This document shows, piece after piece, positions 55,072-63,113 of a stretch of DNA of 64,000 nucleotides (within the stretch, counting starts at the first letter, position 1; each line of letters opens with the position of its first letter). This DNA is from Candidatus Accumulibacter propinquus (GTDB lineage Bacteria; Pseudomonadota; Gammaproteobacteria; Burkholderiales; Rhodocyclaceae), in the NCBI GenBank assembly GCA_016714935.1, contig JADKBU010000002.1:124001-188000 (forward strand), in the 5' to 3' direction. The translations under genes were made by a program, and so were the position numbers. The notes beneath the pieces are model-generated. The model was given only the letters and a program-made list of their open reading frames with translations, was not told where the DNA came from and did not search any database.

Positions 55072-55686
55072 GAGTATTCTCCGTTGACTGCTGAAACAAC
55101 CTTCAGCCCGGGGCAGCAACGCGCCCAAGCAATCGGGATGCTAAAGGATACCGCGGAGCACGGCCTGATCCAGGTCAACATTGGGCAACAACGAAGGTAT
55201 TACCAGTAGCCAAAATATTCGCTGCCCGGCCAGCAGAGGCATTATTTCTGCAGACCCGCCAGGCGGGAACAGCGTGCCGGCAGGATGCCAGATCAGCACG
55301 TTGACCACACTCCCTTGGCTGGCTGAATGCTTCTCCAGGCACCTGTAACGACACCAGGCATCGTGCCGGCGTTGCTGCAAGTGGCGTGCCGGCGCTCGGT
55401 GCTTGACTCGGTAGTAGTCTGCGCTCGACAATGGCGGGATTGCTCGCCGCCGGTCCCAGGCAAGTCTACAAGCGCGAAGCGCGACGGTGCTTGCCGGGCT
55501 GAGGTTACTCGATGAGGTCTGTTGCGGGGTGGCATTCCTTGGCGCCGACTCGCGCGATCCCAGGGAGTCTCGTATCGCCAAGAGAGTCGGGTTTTTCTGT
55601 GACGACCAGCGTTCTCAAGGAGCGCCGTCGGTACAGGCCAGTAGCGCGGCATTGTGTGATGTCGCGATATTTTTTTGGGGGTAAAA
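55072..55686. other. Divergent intergenic region between phaC and the SDR/thiolase operon
   Basis: About 615 bp with no supportable gene. It should hold promoters for both directions. I could not pick a convincing sigma70 pair. The last 20 bases are AT-rich next to a GGGGG ribosome-binding site for the SDR gene. Confidence 0.4.
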
Positions 55687-56454
55687 ATGCAAATCAATGG
55701 CAGTGTGTTTGTGGTAACCGGAGCAGGGTCCGGACTCGGAGCGGAAACGGCGAGCAGCCTGGTCAACGCCGGTGCGAAAGTGGTCATTGTGGATGTCGAC
55801 GCTGGTGCCGGTGAGGCGCAGGCGGCGCAACTGGGGCCCAATGCCCGCTTCGCGAAGACCGACGTGACCGATGAGGCGAGTGCACGTGCCGCCATCGAAA
55901 TGGCAGTGAACGAGTTCGGCGCACTGCACGGACTGGTCAACTGCGCCGGTGTTGCACCTCCCAAGAAGGTGCTTGGCCGCGATGGCCCACATGATCTGGC
56001 GACCTTCGCGCGCGTGGTCAGCATCAATCTGGTTGGCACCTTCAACATGATCCGCCTGGCAGCCGAGGCCATGAGCAAGAACGAGCCGAACGAGGGCGGC
56101 GAGCGCGGCGTGATTGTCAACACTGCTTCGGTTGCCGGCTACGATGGTCAGATCGGCCAGGCTGCCTATGCTTCCTCCAAGGCCGGGGTCATTGGTCTGA
56201 CGCTACCTGTCGCACGAGAACTCGCTGCGCATGGAATTCGCGTGGCGACGATTGCTCCGGGTATTTTCGAGACGCCGATGCTCAAGGGCCTGCCGCAAGC
56301 CGCACAGGATTCGCTGGGCAAGATGGTGCCGTTCCCGTCGCGGCTGGGCAAGCCCGCCGAATACGCGGCACTGGTCCGGCACATCTGCGAGAACGGCTAT
56401 CTGAACGGCGAAGTGATTCGTCTTGACGGCTCGATCCGGATGGCACCGAAGTAA
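55687..56454 (+). CDS. Short-chain dehydrogenase, 3-hydroxyacyl-CoA dehydrogenase type 2-like
   Basis: 255 residues from ATG 55687. Rossmann motif VVTGAGSGLGAETA, NCAG, the catalytic Ser in TASVAGYDGQIGQ and YASSK are intact. The pattern DGQIGQAAYASSKAGV matches the HSD17B10/FadB2x-like branch, which oxidises 3-hydroxyacyl-CoA with NAD. Acetoacetyl-CoA reduction (PhaB-like) is less likely from the motif. It opens a plus-strand run with thiolase and MaoC genes. Confidence 0.88.
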   Translation: MQINGSVFVVTGAGSGLGAETASSLVNAGAKVVIVDVDAGAGEAQAAQLGPNARFAKTDVTDEASARAAIEMAVNEFGALHGLVNCAGVAPPKKVLGRDGPHDLATFARVVSINLVGTFNMIRLAAEAMSKNEPNEGGERGVIVNTASVAGYDGQIGQAAYASSKAGVIGLTLPVARELAAHGIRVATIAPGIFETPMLKGLPQAAQDSLGKMVPFPSRLGKPAEYAALVRHICENGYLNGEVIRLDGSIRMAPK

Positions 56455-56512
56455 CCAGCGGACCGCAGCAGACTTCAATCTGGCAATTTCCGTTGCAATC
56501 AAGGAGTGTCTT

Positions 56513-57694
56513 ATGAGTGAATCAGTGGTAATAGTGGGCGCCAAGCGCACGCCAGTGGGTGCCTTTCAGGGGCAGTTTGCGGGCTTGACAGCCCCGCAAC
56601 TGGCCAGCGTCGCCATCAAGGCCGCGGTCGAACAGGCGGGCGTCAAGGGCGACGATGTCGATGAAGCGTTGATGGGTTGCTGTCTCATGGCCGGTTTGCG
56701 CCAGGCGCCCGCGCGCCAGGCGGTGTTGGGGGCCGGTTTGCCGAAGTCGGTGCCGTGCACCACCTTGACCAAGATGTGTAGTTCTGCGCAAAAAACGGTG
56801 ATGATCGCGCACGACGAACTGCTGGCCGGTACGGTCAATATCGCTGTTGCCGGGGGTATGGAGTCGATGACCAATGCGCCGTACGTATTGACCAGCGCAC
56901 GCGCGGGCTATCGGCTTGGCAACGGACAGGTGTTCGATCACATGTTTCTGGATGGCCTTGAGGATGCCTATGAGCAAGGCAAGCTGATGGGCGCTTTCGC
57001 GGAACTGTGTGTAGACAAGTACAGCTTTTCGCGCGAGGAAATGGATGCCTTTGCCATCGAGTCGGTGACGCGTGCGCAAAGCGCAGTGACCGCCGGGGTT
57101 TTCAGCGCCGAGATCGCGCCGGTGACGGTGACCACCCGCAGGGGTGCGGAAGTGATTTCGCTCGACGAGACGCCGATGAAATGCGACGTGTCGAAGATCG
57201 CCAAACTCAAGCCTGCTTTCAAGAAGGATGGTGCGGTGACGCCCGCGAATTCCTCGTCGATTTCGGATGGCGCCGCAGCCTTTGTACTGATGCGCGAATC
57301 CGACGCGAAGACCGCCGGTCTGGCGCCGTTGGCGCGGATTGTCGGGCATGCCACTTTTGCCCATGATCCTGCCTGGTTTACGACGGCGCCGGTGTTTGCC
57401 TTCCAGAAGCTGCTGAAAAAAGTCGGTTGGGAAACGAAGGACGTTGACCTTTGGGAAATCAATGAGGCCTTTGCGGCGGTGACGATGGCCTCGATGCGTG
57501 ACCTCGATCTGCCGCACGACAAGGTAAACGTCAATGGCGGCGCTTGCGCGCTGGGGCATCCGATCGGCGCGACGGGTTCGCGGATTCTGGTGACGCTGCT
57601 CTATGCACTCAAGGCGCGTGGCCTCAAGCGCGGCATTGCCGGCCTCTGTGCCGGTGGTGGCGAGGCGACGGCGATTGCCATCGAAATTCTCTGA
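56513..57694 (+). CDS. Acetyl-CoA acetyltransferase (thiolase)
   Basis: 393 residues from ATG 56513 after AAGGAG. The three catalytic blocks are KMCSSAQKTVMIA (Cys nucleophile near residue 88), NVNGGACALGHPIGATGSR (His) and GLCAGGGEATA (Cys). Length and sequence fit PhaA/AtoB biosynthetic-type thiolases, which join two acetyl-CoA for PHA or cleave acetoacetyl-CoA. It follows the SDR gene by 58 bp. Confidence 0.94.
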   Translation: MSESVVIVGAKRTPVGAFQGQFAGLTAPQLASVAIKAAVEQAGVKGDDVDEALMGCCLMAGLRQAPARQAVLGAGLPKSVPCTTLTKMCSSAQKTVMIAHDELLAGTVNIAVAGGMESMTNAPYVLTSARAGYRLGNGQVFDHMFLDGLEDAYEQGKLMGAFAELCVDKYSFSREEMDAFAIESVTRAQSAVTAGVFSAEIAPVTVTTRRGAEVISLDETPMKCDVSKIAKLKPAFKKDGAVTPANSSSISDGAAAFVLMRESDAKTAGLAPLARIVGHATFAHDPAWFTTAPVFAFQKLLKKVGWETKDVDLWEINEAFAAVTMASMRDLDLPHDKVNVNGGACALGHPIGATGSRILVTLLYALKARGLKRGIAGLCAGGGEATAIAIEIL

Positions 57695-57752
57695 TCAAAT
57701 CGCTAACGAGCATGTCCACCCCGGTCTCCAGGGTGGACGAGGAGTGAATCGG

Positions 57753-58193
57753 ATGTTGATTGACAAGAAGCACATTGGCATGAAGGTGCCGCCACATTCC
57801 GTAAATTTGACGGCGTGGCAATTGAAGTGGTTCGCCAAAGCGACGGGAGAAACCAACCCCATCTACTTTGACGAGGCGGCAGCACTCAAGGCGGGGCTGC
57901 CGGGCGTGCTGGCACCACCGACCTTCTTCTTCTGTATGGACATGGACAAGGAGCACCCCTTCGATTATCTCGAAACCATGGGCTGTGACCTTGGGAAAAT
58001 GCTGCACGGTGAGCAATCCTTTACCTATCACAAACCCGTCTATTCTGGTGACACGCTGGACTTCGATGGACAGGTGACCGACATCTACGACAAGAAGAAC
58101 GGTGCGTTGCAGTTCGTCGTCAAGGATGTCAAAGTCAGCCGGCAGGGCGAACTGGTGTGCGATGTGCACTCCGTGATGGTCATTCGGGCATAG
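57753..58193 (+). CDS. MaoC-like dehydratase half-protein (N-terminal type)
   Basis: 146 residues from ATG 57753 with GAGGAG upstream. It shows a single hot-dog fold resembling the N-terminal domain of bipartite MaoC hydratases: WFAKATGETNPIYFDEAAA, GVLAPPTFFF, and a late YHKPVYSGDTLDFDG. It lacks the typical Asp-His hydratase pair, which the next gene supplies, so the two probably form a heterodimer. Confidence 0.85.
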   Translation: MLIDKKHIGMKVPPHSVNLTAWQLKWFAKATGETNPIYFDEAAALKAGLPGVLAPPTFFFCMDMDKEHPFDYLETMGCDLGKMLHGEQSFTYHKPVYSGDTLDFDGQVTDIYDKKNGALQFVVKDVKVSRQGELVCDVHSVMVIRA

Positions 58194-58200
58194 GGGGACG

Positions 58201-58623
58201 ATGATGACACTACCGAATTTTGCTGCGCTCAGCGTGGGCGACGAGATTCCTTCGTTGACTACGGACCCGGTATCGCGTCTGACTCTCGCCCTGTATGCTA
58301 CGGGTTCCGGCGACCACCATCCCCTGCATCTGGACCAGGACTACGTTCGCTCGAAAGGGATTGACGACGTCTTTGCTCACGGCATGCTGGGTATGGCCTA
58401 CCTCGGACGCGTACTGACCCAATGGGTGCCGCAGGAAGCGATCCGCAGTTTTGGAGTGCGCTTCACGGCGATTACCCACGTTGGTGAGCGTCTGGTGTGT
58501 ACCGGCAAGGTGGTCGAAAAGCTGGAGCAAGGCGGGGAGAAATGTGTGCGTCTCGAGTTGACCTGCGCCAACGAGCAGGGCGAGGCAAAGCACAAGGCAG
58601 ATGCAGTGGTGGCCCTGGCCTGA
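58201..58623 (+). CDS. MaoC-like dehydratase half-protein with catalytic Asp/His
   Basis: 140 residues, seven bases after the previous stop. The hydratase-2 motif is YATGSGDHHPLHLDQDYVRS with the catalytic Asp-His, followed by FAHGMLGMAYLGRVL. (R)-specific enoyl-CoA hydratases of this type make (R)-3-hydroxyacyl-CoA, the PHA synthase substrate. The class III synthase genes lie just downstream. Confidence 0.88.
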   Translation: MMTLPNFAALSVGDEIPSLTTDPVSRLTLALYATGSGDHHPLHLDQDYVRSKGIDDVFAHGMLGMAYLGRVLTQWVPQEAIRSFGVRFTAITHVGERLVCTGKVVEKLEQGGEKCVRLELTCANEQGEAKHKADAVVALA

Positions 58624-58768
58624 CAGCAGTCGGAAGCCAGGAAAGCTGCATGATCGCGGCCGTCGACAGACGGCCGCAGTTTGATTGAAGAGTGCACTCA
58701 GTCTACCGCAGGGCATCCGCCTACCGTGGCGGTAGGCGTGTCCGACACACTGAAAGGAGATCACAGGA

Positions 58769-59839
58769 GTGGAAAACAAGAATCCGAATGAGCAACTGGG
58801 CGGCATCGTCAACGCTTGGGCTGAAACACAGAAGCGCATGTGGGGCGACTGGTCCGCGCTGCTGCAGAATCTCCCAGGCGGCAAGGAAAGCCCCATTGAG
58901 GCGGCAAAAAAAGGTGTTGAAGCCGCTACACAAGGTACCAACGAAGCTGCGCGCGTGCTGATGGACCGCATCACCAGTAGTCAGGGCGCAATGAACCGCG
59001 TCATGGACTTCTTCTTCAAGTCGATGAAAATCGTGGCGCCGAATCTGGAGGCCAACAAGGACTGGCGTCCCGATCTCAAGGGTTTTGCCGAACAGTGGGC
59101 CAAGGAGTCAACGGCCATGCTCGAGCGGAGTTTTGGTATGGGCTCGCATCTGGGTAGCCTCAGCGGCACGCTGAGCAAGGACTTGCCCGAAGCCATGGGC
59201 CCCTGGTTGTCTTTCCTGATGCAGGCGGCTTCGTCCGGTCACGTCGGCGAGGCGATGCTGGGCGGTACGGCCGGAATCAATCGCCTGTTGTCGATGGAGG
59301 GCGATGCCAGTGCATTGGCAGGCATCGGAGAAATTCCTCTCTTTGGTGCGTCGCGTGAGAAGAACGCGAAGTTGTTGCGCCTGGTCGACGCGGTGGTCGA
59401 TCTGCGCAAGAACAGCCTGTCGTTTCACACGGCTTTTGCCGAGGCGCTGGCCAAGGCTGTCGAGGCGACCGTCGAAGAGCTTGGCAAGGTCGCGGCCAAG
59501 GGTGAAAAAATCACCGCGGTGCGTCAACTGATGGGTCTCTGGTATCGCACGGCCGACAAGTCGCTGTTGGTCACGTTCAATAAGCAAGAGTTCCTCGACA
59601 AGCAGAACGCTTTCACCAAGGCACAGCAGCAATTCAAGCTCGCGCAACGCTCTGTCGTGGAGGACATCTTCCGTGGCCTGGATATGCCCACTCGCAGTGA
59701 ACTGGACGAGACCTATCAAGTCATCCACGAACTAAAGAAAGAGGTCCGGGCGCTCCGGCAGGAACTGCATTCGACCGCACCTGCGAAGAACGGAGGCGTG
59801 CCTCGCAAGGCCGGGCCAGCGCGTGCCAAGAGCGAATGA
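58769..59839 (+). CDS. phaE: Class III PHA synthase subunit PhaE
   Basis: 356 residues from GTG 58769, preceded by AGGAG. The N-terminus WAETQKRMWGDWSALLQN is like PhaE, and the long central helical part and C-terminal coiled coil (LDETYQVIHELKKEVRALRQ) fit the noncatalytic partner that activates class III PhaC. The basic Lys/Arg-rich tail is typical. It precedes phaC by 65 bp. Confidence 0.9.
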   Translation: MENKNPNEQLGGIVNAWAETQKRMWGDWSALLQNLPGGKESPIEAAKKGVEAATQGTNEAARVLMDRITSSQGAMNRVMDFFFKSMKIVAPNLEANKDWRPDLKGFAEQWAKESTAMLERSFGMGSHLGSLSGTLSKDLPEAMGPWLSFLMQAASSGHVGEAMLGGTAGINRLLSMEGDASALAGIGEIPLFGASREKNAKLLRLVDAVVDLRKNSLSFHTAFAEALAKAVEATVEELGKVAAKGEKITAVRQLMGLWYRTADKSLLVTFNKQEFLDKQNAFTKAQQQFKLAQRSVVEDIFRGLDMPTRSELDETYQVIHELKKEVRALRQELHSTAPAKNGGVPRKAGPARAKSE

Positions 59840-59904
59840 GCCGAGAAGCCTCAACCTTGCTGATCCGGCTGATAAGCTAATAGACCTTTAGGAGGGTGCT
59901 ACCC

Positions 59905-61011
59905 ATGTTTTCTTTTCCAATCCAGATTCTTCCCGCCGACATCGCGGCCGAAACCGCAGCGCTCAACGCGAAGCTTGCCAAGGGCATCAACAATCTCACC
60001 AACCTGACCGACGACGATATCGACATTGGCAGCACGCCGAAGGATGTGATTTTCGAACAGGACGGGATCAAGGTCTACCACTACCATGCGCTGGTCGAGC
60101 CGTCGAAGATCATGAAGACGCCGTTGCTCATCGTACCGCCGCTGATCAATGGTTACGAGGTGGCCGACCTGCAACCGGACCGTTCGCTGGTCCGTAACCT
60201 GTTGAACCAGGGGATCGACGTCTTCCTCAACGACTGGGGTTATCCGCGCCAGGTGGACAAGTACCGGAACATGGACGACTACCTCAATGGTTACCTTGAC
60301 GATACCGTGGATTTCATCCGCAAACAGCAGGGTGTCGACAAGATCGCCCTGTTTGGTATCTGCCAGGGTGGCGCCATGTCGACCACCTACGCGACGCTTA
60401 ATCCCGACAAGATCAGCCACCTTGTCCTGACCGTTTCGCCAATCGATTTCGACGCCTACAAGGCGAACCACAAGCCGCATGAAGGCTTGATGTTCACCAT
60501 GGGTGCCGACGCCGATGTCGAAAAGATGGTTGCCGTGCATGGCAACGTGCCGGCCACCGTACTCAACGAGTCGTTCATGATGGCTTCGCCATTTATTCTG
60601 AACTACGGCAAGTATGCCGATGTGATCGATATTCTCGACGATCGGGCGGCGCTGCAGAACTTCCTGCGTATGGAGAAGTGGTTGTTTGGCGGTCCCGATG
60701 CCGTTGGCCAGATGTTCAAGGAGTTCATTCGCGACTTCCTGAAGGGGAACAAACTCGTCAAGGGGACCCTCGAAGTTGGCGGCCGCAAGGTCGACCTGAA
60801 GGAACTGACCATTCCGATCCTCAACATTTTTGCCGAAAAGGACCACATCGTGCCGCCGCCATGCACGGTTGCCCTGGGCAAGCATGTCGGTAGCAAGGAC
60901 TACACCGAGTTTGCGATTGCCACCGGGCACATTGGCATCTACACCGGTGGTCTGGCACAAAAGGTTCTGGCTCCGACGGTTGGCAACTGGATGCGCGAAC
61001 GCGGCGCCTGA
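59905..61011 (+). CDS. phaC: Class III PHA synthase catalytic subunit PhaC
   Basis: 368 residues from ATG 59905, GGAGGG eight bases upstream. Length and sequence fit class III PhaC: LLIVPPLINGYEVADLQPDR, FLNDWGYPR, box GICQGG with Cys153, Asp313 in AEKDHIVPPP and His342 in TGHIGIYTGG. With PhaE it makes short-chain PHA from 3-hydroxybutyryl-CoA. It is separate from the class I gene 5 kb away on the other strand. Confidence 0.95.
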   Translation: MFSFPIQILPADIAAETAALNAKLAKGINNLTNLTDDDIDIGSTPKDVIFEQDGIKVYHYHALVEPSKIMKTPLLIVPPLINGYEVADLQPDRSLVRNLLNQGIDVFLNDWGYPRQVDKYRNMDDYLNGYLDDTVDFIRKQQGVDKIALFGICQGGAMSTTYATLNPDKISHLVLTVSPIDFDAYKANHKPHEGLMFTMGADADVEKMVAVHGNVPATVLNESFMMASPFILNYGKYADVIDILDDRAALQNFLRMEKWLFGGPDAVGQMFKEFIRDFLKGNKLVKGTLEVGGRKVDLKELTIPILNIFAEKDHIVPPPCTVALGKHVGSKDYTEFAIATGHIGIYTGGLAQKVLAPTVGNWMRERGA

Positions 61012-61019
61012 CCGCTGTA

Positions 61020-61049
61020 GAAACTCGCGTCCGCCCGGACGCGAGTTTC
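61020..61049. terminator. Long perfect stem-loop after phaEC
   Basis: GAAACTCGCGTCC and GGACGCGAGTTTC pair over 13 bp with a four-base loop (61033-61036), nine bases after the class III phaC stop. It faces the convergent YkgJ gene; no T run. Confidence 0.65.
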
Positions 61050-61113
61050 GTGGACACGCCACGCACCGGAAAAGCCTGTCGACTGGCGTGTGGTAGTTGC
61101 TGTGTGCACCCTG

Positions 61114-61530
61114 CTAATGGTTTGATGACGGTGTTTCCACAACCCCCGGGGCTTCTGCCATGGCCGTCGCAACAATCGCCGGCAGGCCGTGGCGGCGGCG
61201 TGCCAGGGTGCATTTTGCATCTCCGAATTGCAACTCGCGGCATGGAGAAGGGCGATGCGGATAAGCGGTGCATGCCGCGCGTTGTCCCACCGTGCCTTGC
61301 AGGGCCGTGCAGCGTGGCGACTTCGTATTCGTTCCTGTCAGGCAAGCGTACCAGCGCCCCATCGGTTCGACGAGCGCCACTGGCAGGCCCATTGCATCAG
61401 CTTCTGCCCAGTAGAAAGAAACCCGAAAAGTGGCGCAGCAGGCTCCACATTGACGACAATCGACACTACTGGAGGTGGTCGAAGGCCTTTCAGGGGCTGA
61501 TCGCATCTGCGTCAGCCGGCTGTAATGCAT
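61114..61530 (-). CDS. YkgJ-family cysteine-cluster protein
   Basis: About 138 residues; the start is unclear (ATG at 61560, 61530 or 61506, none with a strong ribosome-binding site). Hallmark Cys cluster VDCRQCGACCATFRVSF and CTAYPHRPSPCREL are present, expected to bind zinc or an Fe-S cluster. Function unknown. The spacing to the phosphatase gene on the other strand is short, and their 5' ends face each other. Confidence 0.8.
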   Translation of the reverse strand: MHYSRLTQMRSAPERPSTTSSSVDCRQCGACCATFRVSFYWAEADAMGLPVALVEPMGRWYACLTGTNTKSPRCTALQGTVGQRAACTAYPHRPSPCRELQFGDAKCTLARRRHGLPAIVATAMAEAPGVVETPSSNH

Positions 61531-61588
61531 GCGGATTCGACCCGTTTTCCAATAAACCATAAATCACTCGTTAAAGGCAGGCAAGACG

Positions 61589-62098
61589 ATGAATAGCCAC
61601 CCCTCTGACCTATTGGCATTGAACCAGGAAGGTGCAGGTCTGATTCTGACTCCCTGTCCAGGGACCAAGGGCGTTGAAGCGGCTGTGGCGCTCGAACAAC
61701 TTCAGGCAAGCGGTGCGGACGCGCTGATCACCCTGATGCCCGACGCTGAAATGGCGAGCAATGCTGTCAGCGACCTCGCCGAGCTTTGTGCGCAGCGCGG
61801 TTTGCAATGGTTTCATCTGCCAATCGAGGACGAGCGCGCTCCTGATGACGATTTCGCCACGGCCTGGCAGGCGCAGCGCCAGGCCGTGCATCACTTGCTC
61901 GATACGGGGAAAAGGATTGCCATCCACTGCAAGGGCGGCTCAGGCCGTACCGGCTTGATGGCGGCGCAAATTCTCGTCGAACGCGGTTGCTCGAAAGAGG
62001 CTGCCGTAGCGACCGTCAAAGCTCTGCGGCCGAATGCGTTGAGTCTGGCAATTCACCAGGCCTATCTCGACAGACTGGCTGTTTCGTCAACGAAGTAG
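61589..62098 (+). CDS. Dual-specificity/tyrosine phosphatase (CDKN3-like)
   Basis: 169 residues from ATG 61589. The P-loop IAIHCKGGSGRTG supplies Cys114 and Arg120, and the acid is probably Asp81 in LPIEDERAPDDDF. The overall size and N-terminal TPCPGTKG fit the bacterial CDKN3/dual-specificity group. Substrate unknown. Confidence 0.85.
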   Translation: MNSHPSDLLALNQEGAGLILTPCPGTKGVEAAVALEQLQASGADALITLMPDAEMASNAVSDLAELCAQRGLQWFHLPIEDERAPDDDFATAWQAQRQAVHHLLDTGKRIAIHCKGGSGRTGLMAAQILVERGCSKEAAVATVKALRPNALSLAIHQAYLDRLAVSSTK

Positions 62099-62222
62099 CC
62101 GACGAGTGGGGACGGTACACAGGATCGACCTCCTTCTGGAGGTTGATCGTTCAGGCCCGAACGCCGTCCAGCTACACAGACGCCTGACCGTACCGCCGAT
62201 TTTCTTGCCCGGCATCGTCAAA

Positions 62223-62678
62223 TCAGGCTTGCGCCGCAAAGCAGGCACTGGCAGGCTGCCGGTGCACGCCGGACCGACTGCGGATTCCGGCCTGCAGGGT
62301 GGCGACGAACAGGCGGTCGTCCTCGCTGATATGACGCTCAAACCAGTATTCGGCATAGCGCAGGAACGAATGCGCGTCATGTTCGCCGTTGATGACGTCG
62401 CGCAAGGCCTTGCGCAGCAGGCGAAGGGTGTCCTCGTGGATCCTGAGATGATCGGTGAAGTCGAGTCCCGCCGCATCGGCGATCCGTTCTTCGGTCGCGA
62501 AATGGAGAGCGAAATAATCGAGGAGATCGGTCAAATCGTCGATGGGGATGAAATTGTCTGCGAAACAAGTCGTCTTGAGCGACTCGATGCGTCTAAATAT
62601 TTCCTCATGCTGCTGGTCGATTTCCGGCAAGTCGACCAGCAGCGCTTCCGGCAGCAAGCCGGAAAAATGGATCTTCAT
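62223..62678 (-). CDS. Bacteriohemerythrin
   Basis: 151 residues from ATG 62678 with AAGGAGA upstream. The diiron ligands fall in the usual places: His24 in DQQHEEIF, His59 and Glu63 in FALHFATEE, His77 and His81 in DHLRIHEDT, His116 and Asp121 in FERHISEDD. Such proteins bind oxygen and may store or sense it. There is a Cys near residue 38. A 124-bp gap separates it from the phosphatase gene. Confidence 0.93.
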   Translation of the reverse strand: MKIHFSGLLPEALLVDLPEIDQQHEEIFRRIESLKTTCFADNFIPIDDLTDLLDYFALHFATEERIADAAGLDFTDHLRIHEDTLRLLRKALRDVINGEHDAHSFLRYAEYWFERHISEDDRLFVATLQAGIRSRSGVHRQPASACFAAQA

Positions 62679-62901
62679 GGCAAGTCTCCTTTGCAAAGAT
62701 CAAATTTCTTCTTGTCTTGGGAGTATAGAAAGAAGGATTACGGAATTCCAGAGAAATCGAATTTAATTCAGGCAAGTATCCCTGGTGGTGTGCAGCCGCA
62801 GGCCAGCCGGTGCACTGACCAATCGACGCGTCGCGGATAGTTGGCGATCGCGGCGGGGTCAGGCAGGCTCAGGCTGGCGCCAGGCCATACCAGAACCTGT
62901 A

Positions 62902-62916
62902 GCAGGATATTCCTGC
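62902..62916 (+). promoter_or_regulatory. Small palindrome in the helicase upstream region
   Basis: GCAGGA-TAT-TCCTGC, with TATAGT at 62936-62941 as a possible -10 box. The 435-bp gap between the hemerythrin and helicase starts contains no other gene that I can support. Confidence 0.25.
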
Positions 62917-63113
62917 CCCGTGTCTCGAAACCGTGTATAGTCTTTGCAGGAAGCAGTTTGCGCGTCGACCGGCCAACGGTTCGTTTCCTTCCCGACTGTT
63001 TTCCCCCGGCAGTGGCCGAGCGCCCCGAACCGTCCAATCCCAATAGTCGTCGTATCCGCCCGAGCCGGCTCTGATGGCGTCGTGCCACAGCCGCTCGTTC
63101 GCAGGAGGTATTC

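Noticed and set aside
61534..61545. GTCGAATCC-like string resembling a tRNA T-arm
   Set aside because: No acceptor or anticodon stems could be built around it; it falls at the 5' end of the YkgJ gene.
62106..62840. 244-codon plus-strand frame across the bacteriohemerythrin gene
   Set aside because: The minus strand contains all seven diiron ligands in register; the plus frame is its shadow.
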